A DNA stretch of 49,487 bases from an uncultured Planctomycetaceae bacterium (GCA_903871805.1 CAIQIE010000324.1:1-49487), one strand, 5' to 3'. Counted from the stretch's first letter, positions 28,570 to 37,852 are shown. Notes: generated from the sequence alone by a model not told the origin. Translations and numbers: made by a program.

Positions 28570-28887
28570 ATGCTAATTCTGAACGCAGGCAGAATCGAAA
28601 CCGAGGAAACGTTTTCATTTCTTTCAGGTCTCGTGGGCTTCGAAGACTCGGTCGTAACCGCCAGCCCCGAGCTCCGCGGGGACGATGACGACGAAGAGTT
28701 CAGCGGTGATTTCGCTGAAGAAGAGCCGGACGACGACGAAGAAGACGACTTTGACGACGAAGATGACGCCGAAGATGACTTCGATGATGAAGACGACTTT
28801 GAAGATGACGACTTCGAAGAGGACGATGACGATGATTTTGACGACGATGATGAAGAGGAGTTCGAAGGCGAAGAAGAGGAATTCTAA
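28570..28887 (+). CDS. Hyperacidic Asp/Glu-tail protein
   Basis: A 105-residue protein. The first 35 residues look ordinary (MLILNAGRIETEETFSFLSG, then LVGFEDSVVTA). From about residue 37 to the end it is nearly all Asp and Glu with regular Phe (patterns DDFDDEDD, EDDFEDDD), so the net charge is about minus 60. AAAGG lies nine bases before the start. It has its own promoter candidate and terminator, so it is a single-gene unit. Acidic tails like this occur in chaperone-like, histone-mimic or cation-binding proteins, but no function can be assigned here. Confidence 0.8.
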   Translation: MLILNAGRIETEETFSFLSGLVGFEDSVVTASPELRGDDDDEEFSGDFAEEEPDDDEEDDFDDEDDAEDDFDDEDDFEDDDFEEDDDDDFDDDDEEEFEGEEEEF

Positions 28888-28967
28888 TTCCTGGGCTCAC
28901 TGTCGACTAAATTTGTCCCTGTAGACGAAGGGCGTTTGCGTTCAGTAATTGTTGCAGACTAAAGCTT

Positions 28968-29003
28968 TCAAAAGGCACTTCAGCAATGAGGTGCCTTTTT
29001 TCT
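28968..29003 (+). terminator. Terminator of the hyperacidic protein gene
   Basis: A stem of 11 pairs, AAAGGCACTTC (28971-28981) with GAGGTGCCTTT (28988-28998, one G-U), loops over six bases and is followed by TTTTC. Confidence 0.88.
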
Positions 29004-29280
29004 TTGGAACCTGGAAACGTGCAAATTTGCGAGCCTGAGACGCACGAAGCGGTATCTACCTGCGTTCCTGGGCGATTCCATGGGTCAATTCGGGGCAATG
29101 TGAACGGCCGTGTTTAAGTGCAGGACAGAAGTGACGGGGGCGCAATTGGATTGGTGCCTGATTTGACCAGTTCGCTATCAATGATTGTCATCCTGGGCTG
29201 ATTTTGGTGAGATGTGTGCGATCTGGTCGTGGAGTGACATGGAACTCTGCGGGCAGCAGCAACGGATTCTGGAGGATTTC

Positions 29281-30135
29281 ATGCAGGGGTTGTGGGAAGA
29301 AATCGGTGAAGCATCACAGTTTCTGAGATCCAGGTGGCAGGGGACTGCGAGTGTCGGCCTGATTCTTGGTACGGGGCTTGGCGGGCTTGCCAGAAAGATT
29401 CGGGTTGAAGCGGAGATTCCATATTCAGAGATCCCGCATTTCCCGCAATCAACTGCACCTTCCCATGCCGGCAAATTGATTTGCGGAACGCTTCAGGGGA
29501 TTCCTCTGATGGCAATGGAGGGAAGATTTCATTATTACGAGGGCTACTCACTTCGGCAGGTAACTTTTCCAGTCCGTGTCATGAGGTCCCTGGGTGCAGA
29601 AACGCTGGTCCTGACCAGTGCCGTGGGTGGCATGAATCCCCATTTTCAGTTGGCGGACCTTGTGATTCTTGAGGATCACATCAACCTGATGCCAGACAAT
29701 CCTCTGCGAGGAATCAATGACGATCGCCTGGGACCTCGATTTCCCGACATGAGTCAGCCGTACAATCAAAAACTGTTAGAAACGGCCCGTCAGACGGCGC
29801 TTCAGATGGGGATTTCGGCACACAAGGCAGTACTTGCTGCCGTCCCAGGCCCAAACCTGGAAACCAGAGCCGAATACCGAATGCTGAGAACGATCGGGGC
29901 AGATGTGGTTGGCATGTCAACGGTTCCCGAGTGTATCGCAGCAGTTCATGCAGGAATGCAGGTGCTGGCATTTTCCGTTGTTACGGATATGTGTCTGCCG
30001 GATGCACTGGAACCGGCCGACATCGCAAAGATCGTGGCTGTCGCAGGTGAGGGCGGCCAAAAACTGGAGCGACTGCTGCTGCAGTTGTTTCAGGATCATG
30101 GAGAACGATTCAGGGTACGGCCGTCGGTGCATTGA
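29281..30135 (+). CDS. Purine nucleoside phosphorylase (trimeric, PNP/MTAP family)
   Basis: A 284-residue enzyme that cleaves purine nucleosides with phosphate in purine salvage. The start is set by GGAGG seven bases upstream of ATG 29281; a longer frame from 29185 lacks support. Phosphate loop [10 protein letters not shown] (residues 28-37), [23 protein letters not shown] and [11 protein letters not shown] (with the purine-contacting Glu) are all present. The base-specificity segment reads SVVTDMC, with Asp where the human enzyme has Asn243 (ITNKV). This may affect 6-oxo versus 6-amino purine preference. Confidence 0.92.
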   Translation: MQGLWEEIGEASQFLRSRWQGTASVGLILGTGLGGLARKIRVEAEIPYSEIPHFPQSTAPSHAGKLICGTLQGIPLMAMEGRFHYYEGYSLRQVTFPVRVMRSLGAETLVLTSAVGGMNPHFQLADLVILEDHINLMPDNPLRGINDDRLGPRFPDMSQPYNQKLLETARQTALQMGISAHKAVLAAVPGPNLETRAEYRMLRTIGADVVGMSTVPECIAAVHAGMQVLAFSVVTDMCLPDALEPADIAKIVAVAGEGGQKLERLLLQLFQDHGERFRVRPSVH

Positions 30136-30304
30136 CGCACCCCGCTGTTGTGTTCTGTGCATCCTGGAAGTTACCGTTGTAGCAGAATTTCTGTCGCAAA
30201 AATCTCCGCAAAACAGACCGGCGTTTGGTACCCGTTTTTGGCGCTGCAACTCGGCGTCATGATGGACTGGGTTCCCGACGTTTTCTCAAAGAAAGTTGAC
30301 GACC

Positions 30305-31147
30305 ATGCACCGCCCACAGGGACATTCCGCTCCACTGCCCGATCCCACAGTTAAAATGACAGAAGGCTGGCATTGCCTGCATATTTACTATCAGGTGGAT
30401 CAGCAGGCACTAAGAGCCCTGGATTCTGCTGAATTGGCATATGGCCGGGCTGAGGTACTCGAGATTCTGAATCCTGAATCCCAGGACTCACCGGCACGGT
30501 TGCAGGTTTCTGTGGTTTCCGGGCATCGTGCTGACCTTGGCCTGATGATGATGGACCCGGATCCCCTGAAAATCGACGCGGTCACGCAGCGACTTCGAGC
30601 CAGCAGACTGGGAACGGTGCTGAAAGCGTCGTGGTCCTTTGTATCGATTACAGAAGTCAGCGAATACGTACCGACGGCTGAACAGTACGCAGAGCGACTT
30701 CAGAGAGAGGGGACTCTTCCATCAGACCCGGCATTTCAGGCCAAGTTGAACGCTTATCAGCAGCGTCTTCCGGCAATGAATCAGCAGCGACTTTACCCGG
30801 AGATCCCACCTTTCCCGGTCGTTACATTTTACCCAATGAATAAGATTCGGCATCCGCTTGCAAACTGGTACACGGAGCCTTTCAGTGTGCGGAGCGACCT
30901 GATGGCCGAGCATGCCACTTCCGGAATCCGATTTGCGGGCCGAGTTTCGCAATTGATTACCGCATCCACGGGATTTGATGACTGGGAATGGGGTGTGACG
31001 CTGTGGGGGCGTTCCCCTGAACACATCAAGGACATTGTTTATTCCATGAGGTTCGACCGTGCATCAGCTCGCTTTGCAGAGTTTGGTCCGTTCTATATCG
31101 GCTACGTCATGTCTGCCAATGATGCGTTGAAGCATCTGCGGATCTGA
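30305..31147 (+). CDS. chdC: Chlorite dismutase-family heme enzyme, probably coproheme decarboxylase (ChdC/HemQ)
   Basis: A 280-residue member of the chlorite dismutase family. In bacteria with the coproporphyrin-dependent heme route, ChdC turns coproheme III into heme b using peroxide. The conserved second half is typical: the catalytic Tyr and Lys in YPMNKIR, Trp-Tyr of NWY, the proximal His in LMAEHATSG, and AGRVSQLITASTGFDDWEWGV with VYSMRFDRASARFAEFGPFYIGY. A longer reading starts with a TTG at 30296; I use the ATG at 30305. The product is soluble. An inverted repeat follows the stop. Other heme genes are not in the window. Confidence 0.88.
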   Translation: MHRPQGHSAPLPDPTVKMTEGWHCLHIYYQVDQQALRALDSAELAYGRAEVLEILNPESQDSPARLQVSVVSGHRADLGLMMMDPDPLKIDAVTQRLRASRLGTVLKASWSFVSITEVSEYVPTAEQYAERLQREGTLPSDPAFQAKLNAYQQRLPAMNQQRLYPEIPPFPVVTFYPMNKIRHPLANWYTEPFSVRSDLMAEHATSGIRFAGRVSQLITASTGFDDWEWGVTLWGRSPEHIKDIVYSMRFDRASARFAEFGPFYIGYVMSANDALKHLRI

Positions 31148-31166
31148 GCATAAGAAAGCAAGCCCG

Positions 31167-31216
31167 TCAGCAGAACGGACGCACAGTGCCTTTGATCACC
31201 TGAACCGTTCTGCTGA
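31167..31216. repeat. 12-bp perfect inverted repeat after chdC
   Basis: TCAGCAGAACGG (31167-31178) pairs with CCGTTCTGCTGA (31205-31216) over a 26-base loop. There is no T-run, so it is not a classic terminator, although it could act as an RNA-end hairpin for chdC. Confidence 0.7.
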
Positions 31217-31450
31217 TCGCCAGACGAAATTTCCGGTAAGTCTGCATGAACACCTAAAACTCATCGCATTCTACCAGGCCAGCCTGTCTTTCGGGACCCC
31301 AACAGGAAAGCTCAAAGGCAGGCAAAGCTGCACAATCCGTATTCCTGGATTTTTCCCTAATCGATTGATTGCCGATACGACCGATACACGCAGAGCATTC
31401 CGCATGGATGGCGGATTCTCTTTGGCGAAGTATTCGAAACAGGTGATCGG

Positions 31451-33127
31451 ATGAAGATTGCAAGAGAGATCGCAGGGTTAAGCATAACAGCGGTTCTGCT
31501 GAGTCAGTGCGGATGTTCTGCCAGCAGTTTCCGGAATCTGTTCGCTAAAAATCATCGCAGCGACTTTCACACACTGGAGGAACTGGATGCAAAAGACAGT
31601 TCCAAAACAGCAGAAACTGCCGCAGCCACAAAGTCGGTCGACGCCAAAACGACGTCGTGGAATCCATTCAAACGAGGCAGCCAAACTACCGAAGCTCAGG
31701 CAGATTCCGCTGCAACGACGGCATCCACAGGGTCAGGTTTCTGGAAGAATCCATTTGGCGAAGACGACTCCCCGGGAACGGATCCTTTTCTGCCTGCCGA
31801 CGACGACGATTCGGCTAAGCAGTCTGACGTGAAGACGGCCGAAGCCGAGAACGACAGGGACGCTGACGACAGAGCAGGGCAGATTGCGAGAACGTCCGGA
31901 GTCAGAGACACGGATAGCGACTCATCGGACATGACAATCGCGGCAAAGCCACGCAAATCTGCCGAAGAAAAATCTGTTCTTACGGCAGCTGAACTGGAAA
32001 TTGCCGAGCCATTGATTCTGCGTTCCGAAGATCAGCCTGTTGCCAGCAGCATGAAGGAATTCGAGAAGCAGAAAGTCATGCAACTGGAGGAATTGCTCGC
32101 TTCCGGCGACGTGAGAAAGACAGTCCGCAATGCTCGTGGAACTACCGCCAAAGCTGGCGAGCAGGCAGAGTCCGCGTTGTCACGCTCCAGGGCGGCGATC
32201 GCCGAAAAAAGTGCGAATGCATCGGCGAAGGCCCGATCTGTTGCCCGGAAAGGTTCTGCTGAGTTTGATGAGTTCTTCGAAGAGCTGGAAGTGAAAGGAA
32301 GTCAGACCGCGCAACAACTGGCGGACGCGGTCACGGATGATTCGGAAACAGGCGAGGCTGAGCCTGATGAGGTCCTGATTCCGAACTCCGGAAAGAAGAG
32401 TCGTACGGATTCGTTCGATTCAACTGTGGCCGACCACAGCGACAGCCTGGAATCGGACGTTTTGAAAACGGACGACGCTATGGATTTGGTTGCAGATTCA
32501 AACAGCCTTCCGAAGCCGGGGAAAGTGGCGTCACAGAATGGTCGGAAAGTGGAATTTGCAGACAACAACGAAACCGCGCAGAGTGACTTTCAATGGCAGT
32601 CGTCTCGCAAGCCAGCAGAAAAGAAATCCGACGCTCGGGCGGCAAATGGTGTCAGGCAGGTTTCGATGATGGACGACGCCGGAGTGGACTCTGCGAAGTC
32701 GGAGACGGACAACTGGCTGCAGGATGAGATTTTTGCTCCGAAGCCCGCACCCAAACTTCCGGCCAGGACGGTGTCCGCGAACGCTGGCGCACCAAAGAAC
32801 TCGGGCAGGCGTCGTGAGCAACCTGCCGCCGACCCTTTTGTTTCTGGTGAGATGGATGGCCTGAGTGTGGAGGAACAGGAGTCAGCACCGGCGCCTGCTG
32901 CAGTCAGAGATCCGGAAGCAAGTACGGAAGATACTGTTTCGGAAGCCGTTTTACCTGGAGATGTCCGTTTGGATGACCAGGGAGCGACAATTGCACCGAG
33001 CGGACGTAAGGGGCTGTCCACACGCAGCTTGGTCGCCATCGTGGCGGGGCTGACGATTGTGGGGTTCCTGTTTCTGCCCGCCCGTCGCAAGACGGCCGCT
33101 CAAAAGCCTGCTGTTCTGCAAAGCTGA
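31451..33127 (+). CDS. Envelope protein: N-terminal lipoprotein-like signal, acidic body, C-terminal membrane helix
   Basis: A 558-residue protein of no known family. The N-terminus (MKIAREIAGLSITAVLLSQC) is hydrophobic and followed by Cys-Gly-Cys, but the lipobox is atypical (Gln before the first Cys, Cys-Gly before the second). The body is Ser/Asp/Ala/Lys-rich and likely disordered, with possible coiled segments (SALSRSRAAIAEKSANASAK, EFDEFFEELEVKG). A final helix, LVAIVAGLTIVGFLFLPA, is followed by ARRK and would span a membrane. This architecture, two membrane anchors around a disordered acidic spacer, could bridge the envelope. A 303-base spacer precedes it. Confidence 0.75.
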   Translation: MKIAREIAGLSITAVLLSQCGCSASSFRNLFAKNHRSDFHTLEELDAKDSSKTAETAAATKSVDAKTTSWNPFKRGSQTTEAQADSAATTASTGSGFWKNPFGEDDSPGTDPFLPADDDDSAKQSDVKTAEAENDRDADDRAGQIARTSGVRDTDSDSSDMTIAAKPRKSAEEKSVLTAAELEIAEPLILRSEDQPVASSMKEFEKQKVMQLEELLASGDVRKTVRNARGTTAKAGEQAESALSRSRAAIAEKSANASAKARSVARKGSAEFDEFFEELEVKGSQTAQQLADAVTDDSETGEAEPDEVLIPNSGKKSRTDSFDSTVADHSDSLESDVLKTDDAMDLVADSNSLPKPGKVASQNGRKVEFADNNETAQSDFQWQSSRKPAEKKSDARAANGVRQVSMMDDAGVDSAKSETDNWLQDEIFAPKPAPKLPARTVSANAGAPKNSGRRREQPAADPFVSGEMDGLSVEEQESAPAPAAVRDPEASTEDTVSEAVLPGDVRLDDQGATIAPSGRKGLSTRSLVAIVAGLTIVGFLFLPARRKTAAQKPAVLQS

Positions 33128-33311
33128 TTTCGTAATTTCCTGCAGGAAAAACCTCCATTCCTCAAAAAACAGGGCTAGGATACTCCGGTTCACTCAAAAA
33201 CACAGGCTTTTTCCGCGTTTTTTCTTACAAAAAGCGAGGGTAAACCCTACAGCAGGCCCTTCAAATCGTCGTTCGTTGTACGACTGGAAGAGCGACTCAC
33301 CGGAGTTTCTA

Positions 33312-33668
33312 ATGTCAACTGATCCATGGTCTCGTCCGACGAAGGAAGATTTACGTCGGATTCTGGAAAACATAGGGAAGCAGGACGCCCCGAACGCACG
33401 TGTTGTTGAGCGACTGGATCTGTCGGTTCCGGCAGAAATCCGCACGCCGCGGGGAAACATTATCGCCGCGATCACCCGTGAAATCAGCAGGAACGGAATT
33501 GGGTTGCTGCATCGGGGTGCACTTGAGCCTGGTGAGGTGTATGTGCACATGGCCAGTGAGACTCGGGAATTCTACTATCTTGTGCAGATTGAATGGTGCA
33601 CCCCCTGCGACAACGGCATGTTTCTGAGTGGTGGCCGGTTTCTGCCGGTTCCGGAAGACAAAAAGTAG
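33312..33668 (+). CDS. PilZ domain protein
   Basis: A 118-residue protein whose domain starts near residue 30. The c-di-GMP-binding signature is RVVER (R-x3-R) then, after a strand, REISRNGIGL (the x-S-x2-G part with Glu in place of Asp/Asn). Strands VPAEIRTPRGNIIAA and FYYLVQIEWC follow. PilZ proteins bind c-di-GMP and control motility or polysaccharide; none of these targets is next to it. The longer frame back to 33057 overlaps the preceding gene's end and is not used. The domain call is good, binding is inferred. Confidence 0.8.
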   Translation: MSTDPWSRPTKEDLRRILENIGKQDAPNARVVERLDLSVPAEIRTPRGNIIAAITREISRNGIGLLHRGALEPGEVYVHMASETREFYYLVQIEWCTPCDNGMFLSGGRFLPVPEDKK

Positions 33669-34136
33669 TTGGCGATGGTGTGTGTTTCAGGTGAGTGGCC
33701 ACTGACTGCGACAGGGCGCTCTGGCATCGCCAGCGTGGCGTGGTCACATCACGGAACTGCTCGCGGATTTCTAACCAGCGATGCGGTATGAAGCTGGATC
33801 TCTTTGCTGCATTGCAGCGTGTGCGCAGCTGTCTCAGATCCAGTCTCCCATGTCTCGTTATCATTGCGGCATGAAGTCAGTTCCATGCAGCGAGGCAGAG
33901 AGGCTGCCGGCAGGCCATCACGCCGTCGGATTGCGTTGGATGCGGTGTTTGCCGTAAACTCCACGACGTTCTTTTTCCGCATTCAAAGCTTCTGTCAGCG
34001 TCAACTGGTCAGCCTGTCATTGAACAGAGTCTGTTGTCAGTGCAGATGTGAACAGCACTGGCTGTCATGCTGCAGCGTGAATGCCCAACGCCCCCTGACG
34101 AACCCTCCCCATATCACCTGTTTCGGAGTCACCGGC
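33669..34136. other. Intergenic stretch before the enolase-superfamily gene
   Basis: 468 bases with no supported gene. The frame of the downstream gene is open from 33804, but its Tat signal starts at 34137. Confidence 0.5.
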
Positions 34137-35510
34137 ATGGTTAGTTCGCGACGTCAGTTTCTGAAGATTTCTGCTGGACTGGCAACGGCAGGCATGCTGA
34201 CCGGGTTCAGCAGACGCGCCCTGATGGCAGCGGGTGCTGTGGTTTCGGAAAAGCACTTTGAAATTACGGAGATTCGCAGAACAGCGGTCCAGCTGGAATT
34301 TCGTCCGACGCCGCGGCGAAACATGGACCGCGAGATTCCTCATTGGCGTTACTCCGAGCTGTGTGATGTGACCTTGAAATGTGGCGTCACAGGTACGGGT
34401 GAGACGCTGATGTTTTACACATGGGGGGCAACTTCGGACGAGGCGGTGAATCGGGCAAAGGGCCGCAGTGCACTGGAACTGCTCTGGGATGATTCGCTGG
34501 GTGCTGGTCTGCAGATGGCGTTATTTGATGCGGTGGGACGAGCAGCAGATCTGCCAGTCCATGCACTGCTTGGCCCCAAAGTTCATGCCACCACACCATT
34601 ATCCTGGTGGAACATAGACACATCAGCGGCTGACATGGCAGAAGAATGTCTTGAGGCGTATCGCCTGGGATACATGTCCTACAAGACGAAAGGGCGGCCC
34701 TGGTTTGACGTATTTCGTCAGGTGGAAGAATCGGCAAAGGTGGTGCCCGCCGACTTCAGGATTGATATGGACTTCAACGATACGCTTCGCGATGCTGACC
34801 GGGCACTTCCGATTCTGAAGAAGCTGGAACGGTACCCTCAGGTCGATATTTATGAATCTCCGATTCCTCAGGAGGATGTGGAAGGAAACCGACGCATCGC
34901 AGAAGCAACTCGGGTAAAGGTTGCGATGCATTACGGCACACCATCGCCATCTACAGTCGTCAAGACTGGTTGCTGTGATGGCTTTGTGGCTGGTGGTGGC
35001 GCTACGAAGCTGATGTCGACCGGTCGGTTTTGCAGTGAAACATCACTGCCGCTTTGGCTGCAGTTGGTTGGCAGTGGTTTAACAGCAGCACATTCCCTGC
35101 ATTTTGGCGGGGTTTTGGAACAGGCAGTGTGGCCTGCAGTGAATTGTCACCAGCTTTATGAAAACAACCTGCTGACTGAGCCCATCCTGCTGAAAAACGG
35201 GGCGGCAACAGTCCCGGATCGACCGGGCCTGGGATACGAGATCAACAGGGATCTGGTCAACAAACTGATGATTCCAAAACCGCTGGAGCGACCGGAACCC
35301 AAACGACTGATCGAAACCGTCTGGAGTAGCGGAAAGCGGATGTACACGGCAAATACGGGCAAGGTCAATTTTATGTTGACGGCAGCAAATGAGGGCCGAT
35401 ATCCGTACTATGAAGCGGGCGCGGATACTCGCCTGGTACCGGATGATGGTTCTGCACGCTGGCAGCAGCTTTATGAAAAGGCTCGAACAGGCGGCCCGTT
35501 TGAAGCCTGA
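34137..35510 (+). CDS. Tat-exported enolase-superfamily (mandelate racemase/MLE) protein
   Basis: A 457-residue protein. MVSSRRQFLKISAGLATAGML is a twin-arginine signal, and GGAG lies before the ATG. The body is the mandelate racemase/muconate lactonizing group of the enolase superfamily: a capping domain, then a barrel with the K-x-K pair (YKTKG), first metal Asp (IDMDFND) and second metal Glu (YESPIPQ). The third acidic ligand is not obvious; the expected position reads KVAMHYGT. The late GFVAGGGATKLM segment fits the barrel. A substrate, probably a sugar acid or a glycan-derived acid, cannot be told. The glycosyltransferase gene follows, its longest frame overlapping by one base. Confidence 0.85.
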   Translation: MVSSRRQFLKISAGLATAGMLTGFSRRALMAAGAVVSEKHFEITEIRRTAVQLEFRPTPRRNMDREIPHWRYSELCDVTLKCGVTGTGETLMFYTWGATSDEAVNRAKGRSALELLWDDSLGAGLQMALFDAVGRAADLPVHALLGPKVHATTPLSWWNIDTSAADMAEECLEAYRLGYMSYKTKGRPWFDVFRQVEESAKVVPADFRIDMDFNDTLRDADRALPILKKLERYPQVDIYESPIPQEDVEGNRRIAEATRVKVAMHYGTPSPSTVVKTGCCDGFVAGGGATKLMSTGRFCSETSLPLWLQLVGSGLTAAHSLHFGGVLEQAVWPAVNCHQLYENNLLTEPILLKNGAATVPDRPGLGYEINRDLVNKLMIPKPLERPEPKRLIETVWSSGKRMYTANTGKVNFMLTAANEGRYPYYEAGADTRLVPDDGSARWQQLYEKARTGGPFEA

Positions 35511-35620
35511 TGTGCCTGTGGCGTGTTAAGCAGAACTCCCGTCTGCGGTCAGCGCCTCAGTGTTTTGTGTCCCATTCTTTTCTTCTGCTTTCTTTTTTGA
35601 GCGATTTTGACTGGTCACCT

Positions 35621-36808
35621 ATGGAGACACTGTGTCTGACCGGCTGGATCATTTTCGCGGGCGTACTGATTACTTCTGTGCCTGCGATTGTTGCGTTAAA
35701 ACTGAAAAGAATGTCGGGTGTTGGCCTGGCGGCCTCGCAGCAGGTGTCCGACCTTTCCAGGCACGCTCCGTTCGTCAGCGTGATTATGCCTGCACGGAAT
35801 GAAGAGATTCAGATTGCCGAGGCGCTGAGAACGTTGCTGAAGTGCGAGGGTGTCACGCTTGAGATCATTGCTGTCAATGATCGTTCGACGGACAAAACCG
35901 GCGCGATTATGGACGAAGTGGCTCGGTCAGACTCACGTGTTCGGGTGATTCACATTCAGGAGTTACCGGACAACTGGCTGGGTAAGAATCATGCCATGCA
36001 TCAGGCGTCTCTTCAGGCCCGTGGAACATGGTTGCTGTTCACAGATGGCGACATCCTGTTTCAACCGGGAACAATCGCTGCTGCAGTCAGGTATATGCAG
36101 TATCACAGCTTGAAACACCTCTGCCTGCTGCCGGAAATGATACCCGGAAGTCTAATTGAAAATGTGCTGACCACGTTTTTCGGAATGTGTTTCGCTATCG
36201 GCATGCAACTGCACCTGATTCGCACGCGGTTCCCACTCTCCTATGCCGGTGTTGGTGCATTCAATATGGTGGACGCCGACTTTTACAGAAAAGTCGGGGG
36301 ACACATTCCAATTCGGCTGGATGTGCTGGACGATGTCAAGCTTGGGAAGATGATCAAAGCCAATGGCGGTCGTTCAGACTTCCTGCTGGCGGACGAGTGG
36401 TTATCGGTGAGATGGCAGCCGTCCTTGTGGGGGGTCGTCACGGGGCTGGAGAAAAACGCCTTCGCCTCGATGAACTATTCACTTCGCCGCATTGGTGTTG
36501 TCACGTTGCTGTTCATTGCAATCTTTGTAGCCCCCTTTGTACTGCCGCTGCTTGTGCCATTCCAGATTCTAACCATGCAACAGGCGGGGGGATTTCTGGC
36601 AACAGCCGTGCTCTGGCATGCATTGTTCGCATGGACAGTTTGGCCAGTGCCGAATGGCCTGCGAATGATTCCATTCTTTGTGGCAGGGCCTTGGTTGATG
36701 GCCTTTGCCTACTGGCGATCTGCCATTATTACGCTGCGACAGGGTGGTGTTCGATGGAGAAATTCCTTTTATCCACTGAAACAACTGCGTGCGGCCATGT
36801 ATCGCTGA
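35621..36808 (+). CDS. Family 2 glycosyltransferase, HpnB-like membrane protein
   Basis: A 395-residue GT2 protein with a short N-terminal membrane helix and three or four C-terminal helices (VVTLLFIAIFVAPFVLPLLV, FLATAVLWHALFAW). The GT-A core has VSVIMPARNEEIQIAEAL, AVNDRSTDKTGAIM, the metal-binding TDGDILF and DDVKLGKMIK. The order resembles HpnB-type enzymes of hopanoid/squalene clusters, although it may make other lipid-linked glycans. The start is uncertain: a frame starts at 35510, with the ATG overlapping the preceding stop (TGATG), but those extra 37 residues look unlike a domain. Confidence 0.85.
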   Translation: METLCLTGWIIFAGVLITSVPAIVALKLKRMSGVGLAASQQVSDLSRHAPFVSVIMPARNEEIQIAEALRTLLKCEGVTLEIIAVNDRSTDKTGAIMDEVARSDSRVRVIHIQELPDNWLGKNHAMHQASLQARGTWLLFTDGDILFQPGTIAAAVRYMQYHSLKHLCLLPEMIPGSLIENVLTTFFGMCFAIGMQLHLIRTRFPLSYAGVGAFNMVDADFYRKVGGHIPIRLDVLDDVKLGKMIKANGGRSDFLLADEWLSVRWQPSLWGVVTGLEKNAFASMNYSLRRIGVVTLLFIAIFVAPFVLPLLVPFQILTMQQAGGFLATAVLWHALFAWTVWPVPNGLRMIPFFVAGPWLMAFAYWRSAIITLRQGGVRWRNSFYPLKQLRAAMYR

Positions 36809-36947
36809 AGATGCTGACGTATGATCTGCGTCCTGTGCGGTAGACGTGATGCAGATCAGATTGAATCAGAATCATTACCGACGAATTAGAGACGGTGGCA
36901 GATATGCAGTCCGGAACGGTGTTTCCGGACGAGTTTCATGAGGCATC

Positions 36948-37658
36948 TTATTCCGCCAGCGATGCCTGAGCCTTCGCTACACATTCCGCAACTCGACCTT
37001 GTATCAGTTCACACGATGCTCGGTCATCTTTGCTGTCCAGAAGCTGCTGTCGTTCCTGAAGCGACAGTGGCTTTCCGAAGACCACATGCACACGACCTGG
37101 CCTGATCCACAGTGCTCCTCGTGGAAGTCTTGCGGCGCTTCCAGCGACTCCTACTGGATACAACGGCTGATTTGTTCGGCGTGCAATCGCCAGGAATCCT
37201 GGGCGAAAGGTCCCGACAACGCCATCTTCGGAACGAGTCCCTTCCGGGAACATACCGACCAGAAATCCCTCGTCCAATCGCCCCAATCCAGCGCGAATGC
37301 TTCCCCCACGCGCAGCTTCCCGACTGATGGGAATTACAAAGGTCCTGCGCAACAGCGCCCCCAGCAGAGGAACCCTGAACAGACTGTCCCTGGCAAAATA
37401 GGAGACAGGTCGGGGCAACCAGACGCCGGCGACAAGGGGATCCAGATAGCTTTGGTGATTGATCAGCAGCAATCCACCCTTTTTCAGGTCAAGATTTTCA
37501 ACACCGGAAAAGGACACACGCAGCCATGACGCGCAGAAGAGACGAAGCAGCCACCGCAGGCAGACCCAGATCAGGTTCCATTCTCTGGAGGGATCTGCAG
37601 GCGTAGGATCGCTCAGACCTGCCGGTGCTGGCGGACTTTTTTTGACGGCCTGATCCAT
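36948..37658 (-). CDS. 1-acyl-sn-glycerol-3-phosphate acyltransferase (PlsC-like)
   Basis: A 236-residue acyltransferase (259 if the upstream TTG at 37727 is used). It adds the second acyl chain to lysophosphatidate in phospholipid synthesis. Block I is NHQSYLDP (H-x4-D), block II is FVIPISREAA, block III is FPEGTRSEDG, and block IV is PVGVAGS. A hydrophobic segment (LIWVCLRWLLRLFCASWL) anchors it to the inner membrane. The N-terminal 45 residues are Pro-rich and not conserved. No partner genes are adjacent; a TolC-like gene lies upstream on the same strand. Confidence 0.9.
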   Translation of the reverse strand: MDQAVKKSPPAPAGLSDPTPADPSREWNLIWVCLRWLLRLFCASWLRVSFSGVENLDLKKGGLLLINHQSYLDPLVAGVWLPRPVSYFARDSLFRVPLLGALLRRTFVIPISREAARGGSIRAGLGRLDEGFLVGMFPEGTRSEDGVVGTFRPGFLAIARRTNQPLYPVGVAGSAARLPRGALWIRPGRVHVVFGKPLSLQERQQLLDSKDDRASCELIQGRVAECVAKAQASLAE

Positions 37659-37852
37659 CCCGTGGATTTCAGGCCGGGCATCGGCCACAACATCGCTGTC
37701 GGGGCCATCTGGAAACGAAGAATTCAAAGTTAGTCACCATTATGACAGGTAGCATCACGGAATCGGCCTGGCACATCATGCACATACGATATCCGGTCAT
37801 CTGGCAAATCAGCAACACTGCGCCAGCAAACTCTGCGGCAGCCCTGCGGATA

